Of a DNA stretch of 16,842 bases, positions 7,776 through 15,616 are shown one piece after another. The DNA comes from CAZXTR01 sp964643615. GTDB taxonomy: Bacteria > Pseudomonadota > Alphaproteobacteria > CAAHEQ01 > UBA3637. Under the pieces are notes generated by a model that saw nothing but the letters and a program-made list of their open reading frames with translations, searched no databases and was not told the origin of the DNA. Position numbers and translations under genes: made by a program. The first letter of the stretch is position 1. Each line of letters starts with the position of its first letter. The stretch spans positions 1 to 16,842 of the forward strand of contig CAZXTR010000019.1 of assembly GCA_964643615.1 (NCBI GenBank), given 5' to 3'.

Positions 7776-8854
7776 TTCAATATGTGTTGAAAAGATTAGC
7801 TCTTATTCCATTGACGTTGTTTGGTGTTATGCTATTAAATTTTATTTTTATTCAACTTGCGCCCGGAGGCCCTGTTGAACAGATGATGATGAAAATGGAA
7901 AAGCAAAATGTTTCTGCTTTAGCGCGCATAACGGGGGAAAGTGCTTCTTTTGTGGAACGAAGTGCAAAATCGTCGAAGTATCAAGGTTCTCAAGGTGTGC
8001 GTGCGGATTTAATTCAAGATTTAAAAAAGCAATTCGGTTTTGATAAAACCATACATGAGCGTTTTTTGATAATGATGAAAAACTATTTGGCGTTCAATTT
8101 TGGAAAAAGTTTTTATCAAGATAAAAAAGTTGTTGATTTAATTTTGGAAAAAATGCCCGTTTCAATTTCTTTGGGATTGTGGAGTACATTCTTTATTTAT
8201 TTAATTTCCATCCCTTTGGGAATTAAAAAAGCAGTGCATGATGGTTCTCGATTCGATATTGTGTCTAGTTGGGGTATTGTGATTGGTTATGCAATACCCT
8301 CTTTTTTATTTGCTTTATTTTTAATTATTGTTTTTGCCGGGGGGCGATATTTAGATTTATTTCCTTTGCGTGGGTTAGTTTCCGATAATTGGAACGATTT
8401 ATCTGTACCGTCCAAAATTTTGGATTACTTATGGCATTTGGTTTTACCTGTTGCTGCAATGGTTGTTGGAGGTTTTGCAGGGTTGACTATGTTGACAAAA
8501 AATGCATTTTTAGATGAAATTAAAAAAAATTATGTGGTGGCGGCTAGGGCAAAAGGGTTGTCCGAAAACAAAATCTTGTATGGTCATGTATTTCGTAATG
8601 CAATGTTAATTGTTATCGCGGGATTTCCTGCAACGTTGATTAGCTTGTTATTTACTGGATCCGTTTTGATAGAGGTTATTTTTTCTTTGGATGGATTAGG
8701 TTTGTTAGGCTTTGAAGCTGTTATGAATCGTGACTTTCCCGTTATCTTTGGAACACTGTATATGTTTACATTGTTGGGGTTAGGTTTAAGCTTAATCAGC
8801 GATATAACTTATCATTTGATCGATCCCAGAATTGATTTTGAAAGGCGATTGTAA
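7772..8854 (+). CDS. yejB: Peptide ABC transporter permease YejB
   Basis: Inner-membrane channel subunit, 360 residues from the ATG at 7772. That ATG overlaps the yejA stop (ATGA) and gives MIQYVLKRLALIPLTLFGVM, the usual family start. An in-frame ATG at 7760 would add four residues. The first TM is followed by a periplasmic region of about 100 residues (GPVEQMMMKME, LKKQFGFDKTIHERF), then the binding-protein-dependent transport domain with about five more TMs. The ATPase-contacting EAA loop is clear: NYVVAARAKGLSENKILYGHVFRNA. The end LISDITYHLIDPRIDFERR is typical. The TAA stop overlaps the yejE start (TAATG). Confidence 0.94.
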   Translation: MIQYVLKRLALIPLTLFGVMLLNFIFIQLAPGGPVEQMMMKMEKQNVSALARITGESASFVERSAKSSKYQGSQGVRADLIQDLKKQFGFDKTIHERFLIMMKNYLAFNFGKSFYQDKKVVDLILEKMPVSISLGLWSTFFIYLISIPLGIKKAVHDGSRFDIVSSWGIVIGYAIPSFLFALFLIIVFAGGRYLDLFPLRGLVSDNWNDLSVPSKILDYLWHLVLPVAAMVVGGFAGLTMLTKNAFLDEIKKNYVVAARAKGLSENKILYGHVFRNAMLIVIAGFPATLISLLFTGSVLIEVIFSLDGLGLLGFEAVMNRDFPVIFGTLYMFTLLGLGLSLISDITYHLIDPRIDFERRL

Positions 8855-9873
8855 TGCATGATTTAACCCGTCGCCGATTAAAACTTTTTAAAGCTAATAA
8901 AAGAGCTTTTTGGTCGTTGTGGATATTTTTATTTGTTTTTATCCTGTCTTTGTTTGCCGAGGTTATTGCTAATGATAAACCTGTTCTTGTTTGGTACAAA
9001 AGACATGCTTATTTCCCGTTGATTGAAAATTATACAGATGAATTTTTTGGGGGTAATTTGCCGACTTATGCCGATTACAAAGATGCTTTTACACGTCAAG
9101 AAATTGAAAAACATGGTTTTATGGTGATGCCTATAATTCCTTTTTCTTATGATACAGTGCATTACGATTTAGGGGAGGTGTCTCCATCTCCACCATCTAG
9201 AGGGCACTGGTTGGGCACAGATGATCAAGCTCGAGACATTTTGGCGCGATTGATTTATGGATTAAGAATTTCAATTTTATTTGGATTGCTGTTAACAATC
9301 ATTTCTTGCTTTTTAGGAATTGTTATAGGTGCTGTTCAAGGTTATTTCGGTGGAAAAACGGATTTAATTTTACAACGAATTTTAGAAATTTGGAGCAGTT
9401 TGCCACAATTGTTTATTTTAATTTTGGTTTTTAGTTTGTTTCGTCCTAGTTTTTGGACTTTATTATTTGTGTTAATGTTGTTTAGTTGGCCAACTTTAGT
9501 TTTTGTTGTGCGCGCAGAGTTTTTGCGTGCACGGAACATGGATTATGTAAAATCGGCTAAGATTTTGGGATCGTCTGATTTTAAAATTATGTTCCATCAT
9601 GTTTTGCCTAATGCGTTAGTGGCGACGTTGACTTATATTCCGTTTGTTTTATCAGGTGCCGTTGTTGCTTTAACAGCGTTGGATTTTTTGGGGTTTGGAT
9701 TGCCTCTAGGAGAAGCGTCTTTAGGCGATTTAGTGCGCCAAGGTAAAGATAATATACAAGCTCCGTGGATAGGATTGACGGCCTTTGTGGTGCTTTCTTG
9801 TTTATTGTGTTGTTTGGTTTTTATTGGGGAAGGTGTACGTGATGCTTTTGACCCAAGAAAGGAGGCGCTGTAA
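8854..9873 (+). CDS. yejE: Peptide ABC transporter permease YejE
   Basis: Second channel subunit, 339 residues (E. coli 341). A TM at about 20-38 follows a basic N-terminus with the family motif RRRLKLFKANKRAFWSLW. A periplasmic loop contains the conserved SPPSRGHWLGTDDQARDILARLIYG, and five further TMs follow. The EAA loop MDYVKSAKILGSSDFKIMFHHVLPNA docks on YejF. The C-terminus EGVRDAFDPRKEAL is typical for DppC/YejE proteins. Its start overlaps the yejB stop and its stop overlaps the yejF start (TAATG in both cases), so translation of B, E and F is probably coupled. Confidence 0.95.
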   Translation: MHDLTRRRLKLFKANKRAFWSLWIFLFVFILSLFAEVIANDKPVLVWYKRHAYFPLIENYTDEFFGGNLPTYADYKDAFTRQEIEKHGFMVMPIIPFSYDTVHYDLGEVSPSPPSRGHWLGTDDQARDILARLIYGLRISILFGLLLTIISCFLGIVIGAVQGYFGGKTDLILQRILEIWSSLPQLFILILVFSLFRPSFWTLLFVLMLFSWPTLVFVVRAEFLRARNMDYVKSAKILGSSDFKIMFHHVLPNALVATLTYIPFVLSGAVVALTALDFLGFGLPLGEASLGDLVRQGKDNIQAPWIGLTAFVVLSCLLCCLVFIGEGVRDAFDPRKEAL

Positions 9874-11354
9874 TGCTTTTAAACATTCAGGACTTAAGTG
9901 TTTCCTTTGGGAAAATGACGGTTGTGCACGATGTTTCTTTGCATGTTAATAAGGGTGAATGCGTTGCTTTGTTAGGCGCGACTGGATCGGGTAAGTCCGT
10001 GACGGCTTTATCTGTGTTGGGATTGGTTCAAAATGCAAAAATAAAAGGACACATATTTTTGAATAATAAAGACTTAACACTTTTAAATGACAAAGAAATG
10101 CAATATGTTCGTGGTCGGCGTATTGGTTTTATCTTTCAAGAACCTATGACCTCTTTAAACCCTTTGCATCGCGTTGGGAAACAAGTGGACGAGGTTTTGA
10201 AAACACATTTCAATCAATCTTCGAAAAGGCGAGTTGAAGAATTGTTCCAAATGGTAAAATTGAAAAATCCAAAAAAGAAAATGCGGGCATTTCCTCATGA
10301 ATTGTCTGGCGGTGAACGACAAAGAGTGATGATAGCTATGGCTTTGGCTGGCAAGCCAGATTTGTTAATTGCAGATGAACCAACGACAGCTTTAGATGTA
10401 ACAATACAAAAACAAATATTAGATTTGTTGAAATTTTTTCAAAGTCAATTTGGCTTGTCGATTTTGTTTATTTCTCATGATTTAAATGTTGTGCGGTATA
10501 TGGCGGACAAGGTTTATTATATGAAAAATGGGTGTATAGTTCCTTGCCTTGCAGAAGTTTTTCCGAATAGCGCCTATCCAAAAGTTAAAAAAAATACGAT
10601 TTGCATGTTAGATGTTCAGAAAATGAATGTTTTTTATGACGATTTTCATGTGTTGCATGATGTTTCTTTTCGTGTCCAAAGAGGGAAAACTTTAGGTGTT
10701 GTTGGGGAAAGTGGCTCAGGAAAAACGACTTTGGCGCATGCTTTGTTGAAATTAATACCTAGTATGGGGAAAATTATTTTAAATGGTTTAGATTGGTCGG
10801 CGCTACATGGAAGCTCTTTAAGACGTGAACGCATACGTATGGGATTCGTTTTTCAAGACCCTTTTTCATCATTAAATCCTAGATTAAGTATTTTGGATAT
10901 TGTTGAGGAAGGATTAAAACTGCATGGAATGTTTTCAAAAGAAGAACGTCGAAGGGTTGTTTTTGAAACTTTGCGTCAAGTTGCTTTATTCCCAGAAATA
11001 TTGAATCGTTATCCGCATGAATTGTCAGGGGGACAACGGCAACGTGTAGCGTTGACAAGAGCATTAGTTTTGCGTCCTCAAGTACTTATATTGGACGAAC
11101 CTACAAGTGCGTTGGATAAAAAAACGCAAGAGTCACTTATCCAACTACTTCAAAAAATTCAACAAGATAATGACTTGACTTATTTATTTATTTCTCATGA
11201 TATGCAACTTATTCAACGAGTTTCGGATGATGTGATTGTGTTGCAAGAAGGTGTTGTTATAGAACGCGCTTCCGTTCGCGACTTGTTTCAAAATCCGCAA
11301 CAAAAATATACTCAAATGTTGATTCAGGCTTCATTTTTAAAAAGGAGAAAATAA
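9873..11354 (+). CDS. yejF: Peptide ABC transporter ATP-binding protein YejF (two NBDs)
   Basis: Cytoplasmic ATPase with two nucleotide-binding domains in one chain, 493 residues versus about 530 in E. coli. NBD1: Walker A GATGSGKS (35-42), Q-loop Gln89, LSGGE (144-148), Walker B with Asp168-Glu169 and switch His202. NBD2: Walker A GESGSGKT (278-285), Gln328, LSGGQ (384-388), Asp408-Glu409 and His442. Both sites therefore look active. NBD2 keeps the C-terminal peptide-transporter tail (NPQQKYTQMLIQA). The matching tail and linker after NBD1 are cut to about 28 residues (roughly 219-246, including PNSAYPKVKK), which accounts for most of the shorter length. The start overlaps the yejE stop. One nucleotide separates its stop from the next ATG. 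Confidence 0.95.
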   Translation: MLLNIQDLSVSFGKMTVVHDVSLHVNKGECVALLGATGSGKSVTALSVLGLVQNAKIKGHIFLNNKDLTLLNDKEMQYVRGRRIGFIFQEPMTSLNPLHRVGKQVDEVLKTHFNQSSKRRVEELFQMVKLKNPKKKMRAFPHELSGGERQRVMIAMALAGKPDLLIADEPTTALDVTIQKQILDLLKFFQSQFGLSILFISHDLNVVRYMADKVYYMKNGCIVPCLAEVFPNSAYPKVKKNTICMLDVQKMNVFYDDFHVLHDVSFRVQRGKTLGVVGESGSGKTTLAHALLKLIPSMGKIILNGLDWSALHGSSLRRERIRMGFVFQDPFSSLNPRLSILDIVEEGLKLHGMFSKEERRRVVFETLRQVALFPEILNRYPHELSGGQRQRVALTRALVLRPQVLILDEPTSALDKKTQESLIQLLQKIQQDNDLTYLFISHDMQLIQRVSDDVIVLQEGVVIERASVRDLFQNPQQKYTQMLIQASFLKRRK

Positions 11355-11355
11355 A

Positions 11356-12084
11356 ATGGCGTACAGAAAAACATCGGAAGTGTGTTCACGAAAATGTCCT
11401 TTTTTAAAAATTACACCTACAAAAAGCGGAGTAATTCCTTATCGATGTGTTTTATTTGATAGCTATTTAGTATTTAATGGCGCAATTTTGAGGTGCTCAA
11501 ATTGTTTAGGTGGTCACCACAAAAGTACGAAAGAAGAAGGGTTAGAATTAATTGGCTCTATACAAGGAGATTTGAGAAAAGTGCAAAAAAAGCATTTTTT
11601 TCAAAAAATGCCTGCCCTTTATCAAAAAACTTTCGTTGATTATTTAAGGTTGTTTGGGAAATCTATTCCTTTGCCACAGTCAGTTGAAAAAATGGGTTCA
11701 ATACATATCAACCCTTTGAAAAACAGCATGTTTTTTCCTCTTCCGAAGGAAAAAAAAGAAAGCACTAGGACAACGTTGGACAGAGAAGATATTCATCGAT
11801 TATTGATGAGTAAAAAAGAAACTGTTTCAAGCCACGTGGACAATAAAACAATGAGATTGATTGAAAATTTATTTTTAGTTTTAGATGCTTCAGAAAAAAG
11901 CATGATGAAATCTATAATCTCTAATCCAAATGCTTTCGAAACGTTTTTGAAAAAATTAAAAACGATGAGTAGAAATGATTCATTACTTAAGAATGTGCGC
12001 CATGAAATTGACCAAATTTACACACAACAGGAACAAATTTATCAAAATCTTTATATTAAAGAGATGGGAAATCGAAGTCGGTAA
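11356..12084 (+). CDS. Unrecognised protein with N-terminal cysteine motif, last gene of the yej operon
   Basis: A 242-residue soluble protein I do not recognise. The ATG lies 1 nt after the yejF stop, with AAAGGAG (11341-11347) inside the end of yejF, so it belongs to the same transcript. Residues 1-50 hold five cysteines: C10-x3-C14, C31, and C47-x2-C50, within KCPFLKITPTKSG and LRCSNCLGG. A His pair follows at about residues 53-54. This arrangement could bind zinc or an iron-sulfur cluster. The rest is Lys-rich and mostly helical, with a low-complexity middle (KEKKESTRTT) and a C-terminal helix rich in Gln/Glu (IDQIYTQQEQIYQNLY). No TM or signal peptide is seen. A role with the importer is suggested only by position; a regulator or a nucleic-acid-binding protein is also possible. 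Confidence 0.8.
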   Translation: MAYRKTSEVCSRKCPFLKITPTKSGVIPYRCVLFDSYLVFNGAILRCSNCLGGHHKSTKEEGLELIGSIQGDLRKVQKKHFFQKMPALYQKTFVDYLRLFGKSIPLPQSVEKMGSIHINPLKNSMFFPLPKEKKESTRTTLDREDIHRLLMSKKETVSSHVDNKTMRLIENLFLVLDASEKSMMKSIISNPNAFETFLKKLKTMSRNDSLLKNVRHEIDQIYTQQEQIYQNLYIKEMGNRSR

Positions 12085-12095
12085 TATATTTTTTG

Positions 12096-12124
12096 TTGCT
12101 CTTTCACATAAGATATTCTATAGT
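12096..12124 (+). promoter_or_regulatory. Candidate promoter of parC
   Basis: TTGCTC (12096-12101), a 17-bp spacer and TATAGT (12119-12124) lie in the 63 bp between the yej-linked gene and parC. The -35 is identical to that proposed for znuA. An alternative reading is TTGTTG (12093-12098) with TTCTAT (12116-12121). The parC start has only a weak A-rich Shine-Dalgarno (TTAAGAAA). Confidence 0.45.
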
Positions 12125-12147
12125 GCCTTTTAAAAAAGATTAAGAAA

Positions 12148-14364
12148 ATGACACAAGAAATAAAAGAACAAATTCAAGATTCCAAATTGGCGGATGCTTT
12201 AAGTGAACGTTATTTAGCGTATGCAATGTCAACGATTGTTTCCAGATCTTTACCCGATGTGCGCGATGGTTTGAAACCCGTACATCGACGGTTGTTGTTT
12301 GCGATGCGCCATTTAAAGCTTGATCCAAAAGCAGGGTTTAAAAAGTGTGCGCGTGTCGTAGGGGATGTGATTGGCAAATATCATCCGCATGGTGATGTTG
12401 CAGTGTACGAAGCGATGGTACGTTTGGCACAAGATTTTGCCGTGCGCTATCCTTTGGTAGAAGGGCAAGGCAATTTTGGGAATATTGATGGTGATAGAGC
12501 TGCCGCTATGCGGTATACCGAGGCAAGATTAACAAATGTAGCTTTGTTGTTAATGGACGGGTTGGATGATAATGCTGTGGATTTTTCTCCTACGTATGAT
12601 GGGTCAGAAGATGAACCAGTGGTCATGCCAGCGGCTTTCCCAAATTTATTGGCAAATGGATCTTCGGGGATCGCGGTTGGCATGGCGACAAATATTCCCC
12701 CACATAATGTTCACGAACTTTGTCAAGCATTGCAATATTTGATTAAAAATCCTGATGCCGAAGTCGAAAAATTGGTCGATTTTATTCACGGTCCAGATTT
12801 CCCAACGGGTGGTTTGTTGATGGAAGATAAAACCAGTATTGTTCGGGCGTATGAAACGGGTCAAGGGGCTTTTCGTGTTCGATCGAAGTGGGAAAAAGAA
12901 GATTTATCTCATGGCCAATATCAAATTGTTGTAACGCAAATTCCTTATGCTGTCCCTAAATCGGATTTAATTGCTCGGATTGCTAAGTTATTATTGGATA
13001 AAAAGCTTCCTTTGTTGGCAGATATTCGAGATGAATCGGATGAAAATGTGCGTATTGTGATTGAACCTAAAAATAGAACTGTTGCCCCAGAATTGTTAAT
13101 GGAGCATTTGTTTCAAAGAACCGATTTGCAAAGTACGTTTCATTTAAATATGAATGTATTAGATGCCGATAGTACCCCAAAGGTTATGAGTATAAAACAG
13201 GTTTTGCAGGCGTTTTTGAATCATCGACACATTGTTTTAAAGCGTCGTGCTCTTTATCGTTTGGATAAAATAAAATATAGGATGGAATTATTAAAGGGCT
13301 TTTTAATTACTTATTTGAACTTAGATAGAGTTATCGCCCTTATTCGAGGGGAAGACGAGCCTAAACCGTTGTTGATGCAAGAATTTAAACTTTCGGACAT
13401 TCAAGTTGAGGCAATTTTGAATATGAAATTGCGTTCTTTACGTAAATTGGAAGAAATGCAAATTAAAGACGAATTTAATGATTTGGACAAACAACGTCAA
13501 GAGTTAGAAAAATTATTACAAGACGAACCTTTGCGGTGGCAGGCTATTCATCAACAAATTGAAGAAGTTAAAAAAATGTTTGGCTCTAAAACGGCTTTAG
13601 GGGAAAGGCGTACGATTGTTGTGAATACTCCTGTGGCAATGGATGTGCCGGCTGAATCATTGATTGAAAAAGAACCTATTACGGTTGTGTTGTCCAATAA
13701 AGCATGGCTTCGTGCGTTAAAAGGACACGTTAATGTGGATGATATCCGCTTTAAAGAAGAAGATAGCATTGCTTTCTTTGTATATGCACAAACAACAGAT
13801 AAGATTTTGTTTTTTGCCTCAAATGGTCTTTTTTACACTATTATGGGTGATAAAATCACAGGAGGTCGAGGTTTTGGCGCACCTATTCGTTTGATAATTG
13901 ATTTACCCGAAAATGAAAATATTGTGGCAATGTTTATTTTTGATGAAAAACAAAACTTGATTGTTGCGTCGGCATCGGGAAAAGGATTTCAAGTTAAAAT
14001 GACAGATGTTGTTGCTCAAACGCGTTCTGGGAAAATTGTTTTGAACCTTGCTGAAAAAGATGTGGCGACGCTTTGTGTCCCCGTTGTTGGAGATAAAGTC
14101 GCTGTTATGGGGCAAAATCGGAAGTTGTTGATTTTTGATATCCAAGAATTACCCACAATGACTCGAGGACAAGGTGTTATTTTGCAAAAATATCAAGGAA
14201 GTAAAATTGCGGATATAGAAACATTTAAAAAGGAAGATGGATTCCCATTCGCATTTGGTAATGGAGTTCGTATTGAAAGAAATTTGACGGCTTGGGTTGG
14301 GAAACGGGCAAGTGTCGGTAAACTCCCGCCTGTTGGGTTTCCTAGAAATAACCGTTTTAAATAA
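12148..14364 (+). CDS. parC: DNA topoisomerase IV subunit A
   Basis: ParC cuts and rejoins both DNA strands and, with ParE, unlinks daughter chromosomes. The length is 738 residues. The winged-helix/tower core begins with ALSERYLAYAMSTIVSRSLPDVRDGLKPVHRRLL. The quinolone-determining region is KYHPHGDVAVYEAM and the catalytic Tyr123 sits in MRYTEARLT next to Arg122. The five-or-six-blade C-terminal domain has GGRGFGAPIRLIIDLPENE. The GyrA box QRRGGKG is absent, and the KLDPKAGFKKCARVVGDVIGKYHPHGD stretch (split here by motif, about 57-83) is ParC-like, so this is ParC rather than GyrA. At the position of E. coli Ser80 there is Val84; the Glu84 equivalent is kept as Glu88. parE is not in the window. 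Confidence 0.95.
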   Translation: MTQEIKEQIQDSKLADALSERYLAYAMSTIVSRSLPDVRDGLKPVHRRLLFAMRHLKLDPKAGFKKCARVVGDVIGKYHPHGDVAVYEAMVRLAQDFAVRYPLVEGQGNFGNIDGDRAAAMRYTEARLTNVALLLMDGLDDNAVDFSPTYDGSEDEPVVMPAAFPNLLANGSSGIAVGMATNIPPHNVHELCQALQYLIKNPDAEVEKLVDFIHGPDFPTGGLLMEDKTSIVRAYETGQGAFRVRSKWEKEDLSHGQYQIVVTQIPYAVPKSDLIARIAKLLLDKKLPLLADIRDESDENVRIVIEPKNRTVAPELLMEHLFQRTDLQSTFHLNMNVLDADSTPKVMSIKQVLQAFLNHRHIVLKRRALYRLDKIKYRMELLKGFLITYLNLDRVIALIRGEDEPKPLLMQEFKLSDIQVEAILNMKLRSLRKLEEMQIKDEFNDLDKQRQELEKLLQDEPLRWQAIHQQIEEVKKMFGSKTALGERRTIVVNTPVAMDVPAESLIEKEPITVVLSNKAWLRALKGHVNVDDIRFKEEDSIAFFVYAQTTDKILFFASNGLFYTIMGDKITGGRGFGAPIRLIIDLPENENIVAMFIFDEKQNLIVASASGKGFQVKMTDVVAQTRSGKIVLNLAEKDVATLCVPVVGDKVAVMGQNRKLLIFDIQELPTMTRGQGVILQKYQGSKIADIETFKKEDGFPFAFGNGVRIERNLTAWVGKRASVGKLPPVGFPRNNRFK

Positions 14365-14371
14365 AGAATAT

Positions 14372-14419
14372 ATTAAAAGATATTTTGTGTCGTAGGTTTC
14401 TTTAAGGGTATCTTTTAAT
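14372..14419. terminator. Inverted repeat between parC and the lipoprotein gene, possible two-way terminator
   Basis: ATTAAAAGATA (14372-14382) and its perfect complement TATCTTTTAAT (14409-14419) flank a 26-nt spacer in the convergent gap. In the plus-strand RNA the stem can be lengthened at both ends by G-U pairs. The right arm includes the last codons of the minus-strand gene. It is AT-rich with a wide loop and no long U-run on the plus side, so terminator activity is uncertain. Confidence 0.35.
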
Positions 14420-14854
14420 GTGTGTTTCATTTCTTAAGTAAGAAATTATAACATTTTCTCCTACTTGAAGGTTATCTTCGTTGCTTTGGACAATAGATAC
14501 CTTTATCCCATTTTGTTTTTCGATGATAAATTGAAATGCCGAATCTTTGGTAATAGCTTTTTCTGCGGTTCCACCAGTAATTCCACCGGCAATAGCTCCT
14601 CCCACAGCTCCAATGACGTTGATGGCAGTGTTGCCCCCGATCATTGACCCTGCGGCTCCTCCAGCAATAGCCCCTCCAATAACTCCGACTTCGGAAGAGC
14701 CTTCGATTTTTACGGGATATATTGCAATAATTTTACCAAACTGAATTTGTGCTTCTTGACCAACATAGGATCGGTTATATGAAGAGTTTGTTTCTCCAGT
14801 GCTACAAGCTGTCAACAAAGTACACGCTAATAAAATGGATAATATTTTTTTCAT
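14402..14854 (-). CDS. SlyB/Pcp-like outer-membrane lipoprotein with glycine-zipper domain
   Basis: A 150-residue lipoprotein. The signal peptide ends in the lipobox LTAC with lipidated Cys17; Ser18 at position +2 does not signal inner-membrane retention, so an outer-membrane location is expected. Residues 57-95 form a two-segment glycine-zipper domain (VIGGAIAGGAAGSMIGG and VIGAVGGAIAGGITGG) as in SlyB, Pcp and the 17-kDa rickettsial antigen. They are flanked by the family's beta-rich parts: FGKIIAIYPVKIEG before, and FQFIIEKQNGIKVSIVQ and LQVGENVIISY after. These proteins support envelope integrity; the exact role is unclear. The start has AGAGGA about 6 nt upstream. It is convergent with parC and divergent from the YqaA-family gene. 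Confidence 0.87.
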   Translation of the reverse strand: MKKILSILLACTLLTACSTGETNSSYNRSYVGQEAQIQFGKIIAIYPVKIEGSSEVGVIGGAIAGGAAGSMIGGNTAINVIGAVGGAIAGGITGGTAEKAITKDSAFQFIIEKQNGIKVSIVQSNEDNLQVGENVIISYLRNETHIKRYP

Positions 14855-14938
14855 GTTTTCCTCTTTTTATAAAAATTCTTGGCAGTTGGTTGTTTTTCAT
14901 CTAGAGTAAAAAAACTGTTTTTTTATGAGAGCTATTTT

Positions 14939-15541
14939 ATGATAAAGAAAATTTATGAAAAATCAATCAAAAAAATGTACCAGTGGACTTTGCATGTTTC
15001 AGAAAAAACCAATGCTGTGTGGGTTTTGGCTGCTGTCGCATTTATAGAGAGTTCTTTTTTCCCCATTCCTCCAGACATTATTTTAATTCCGCTTGTCCTT
15101 GCGAATCGAAATAAAGCGTTTATGCTGGCAACAGTGTGTACAGTGTCTAGTGTTATGGGCGGGATCTTTGGTTATTTTATTGGTGATTTCTTGTACGAAA
15201 GTGTAGCTGTTCCTGTCTTGAATTTTTATCATTATACACAACAATTTGAAAGCTTTGTCGCCCAATATCACAAATATGGGGCATGGATTGTCTTTGGTGC
15301 AGGGATAACTCCTTTCCCCTATAAAATCATTACAATTGCAAGTGGTGTAGCACATTTGGATTTGTGGGTATTTTCTATTGCTTCTGTGTTAGCGAGGGGA
15401 ATTCGATTTTTCCTGGTTGCGTGGCTGCTTTGGAAATGGGGGCAACCGATGAAAGTATATATCGAAAAAAATCTAGGATGGTTGTCGATTTTGTTCTTTG
15501 TTTTATTAATCGGCAGCTTTGTATTGTTAAAATTTTTGTAG
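14939..15541 (+). CDS. YqaA-family membrane protein (DedA-like / VTT domain)
   Basis: A 200-residue inner-membrane protein. The ATG at 14939 is chosen because MIKKIYEKSIKKMYQWTL is how this family begins; an in-frame TTG at 14879 would add 20 atypical residues. The Shine-Dalgarno is weak (GAGAG). Conserved features are Glu37 in FIESSFFPIPPD (a re-entrant loop), LIPLVLANRNKA, GGIFGYFIG, the second re-entrant motif GITPFPYKIITIASG (about 122-136) and Arg153/Arg156 in LARGIRFFLVA. About four to five TM segments are predicted, with a C-terminal one at 181-199. Relatives of the DedA/VTT superfamily are linked to lipid-carrier flipping and membrane homeostasis; the role of the YqaA branch is not settled. 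Confidence 0.87.
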   Translation: MIKKIYEKSIKKMYQWTLHVSEKTNAVWVLAAVAFIESSFFPIPPDIILIPLVLANRNKAFMLATVCTVSSVMGGIFGYFIGDFLYESVAVPVLNFYHYTQQFESFVAQYHKYGAWIVFGAGITPFPYKIITIASGVAHLDLWVFSIASVLARGIRFFLVAWLLWKWGQPMKVYIEKNLGWLSILFFVLLIGSFVLLKFL

Positions 15542-15596
15542 ATTTTTAACATTCTATTTTAACCTGAATTAAATACGTGATAAAAATCGCGAAGAA

Positions 15597-15605
15597 GGGG
15601 GGGGG
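15597..15605 (+). repeat. Run of nine G bases before the ATG at 15617
   Basis: Nine consecutive G bases in a very AT-rich region run directly into AGG, forming the Shine-Dalgarno GGGGGAGG that lies 8 nt before the ATG at 15617. Long homopolymers can slip during replication. Here a change in length would leave the reading frame and the spacing from the final GGAGG to the ATG unchanged, but would alter promoter-to-RBS spacing or RNA structure. Confidence 0.9.
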
Positions 15606-15616
15606 AGGTGTGGTAT

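Noticed and set aside
14547..14744. A plus-strand frame rich in Pro/Ala/Ile
   Set aside because: It is the antisense reading of the glycine-zipper codons of the lipoprotein gene.
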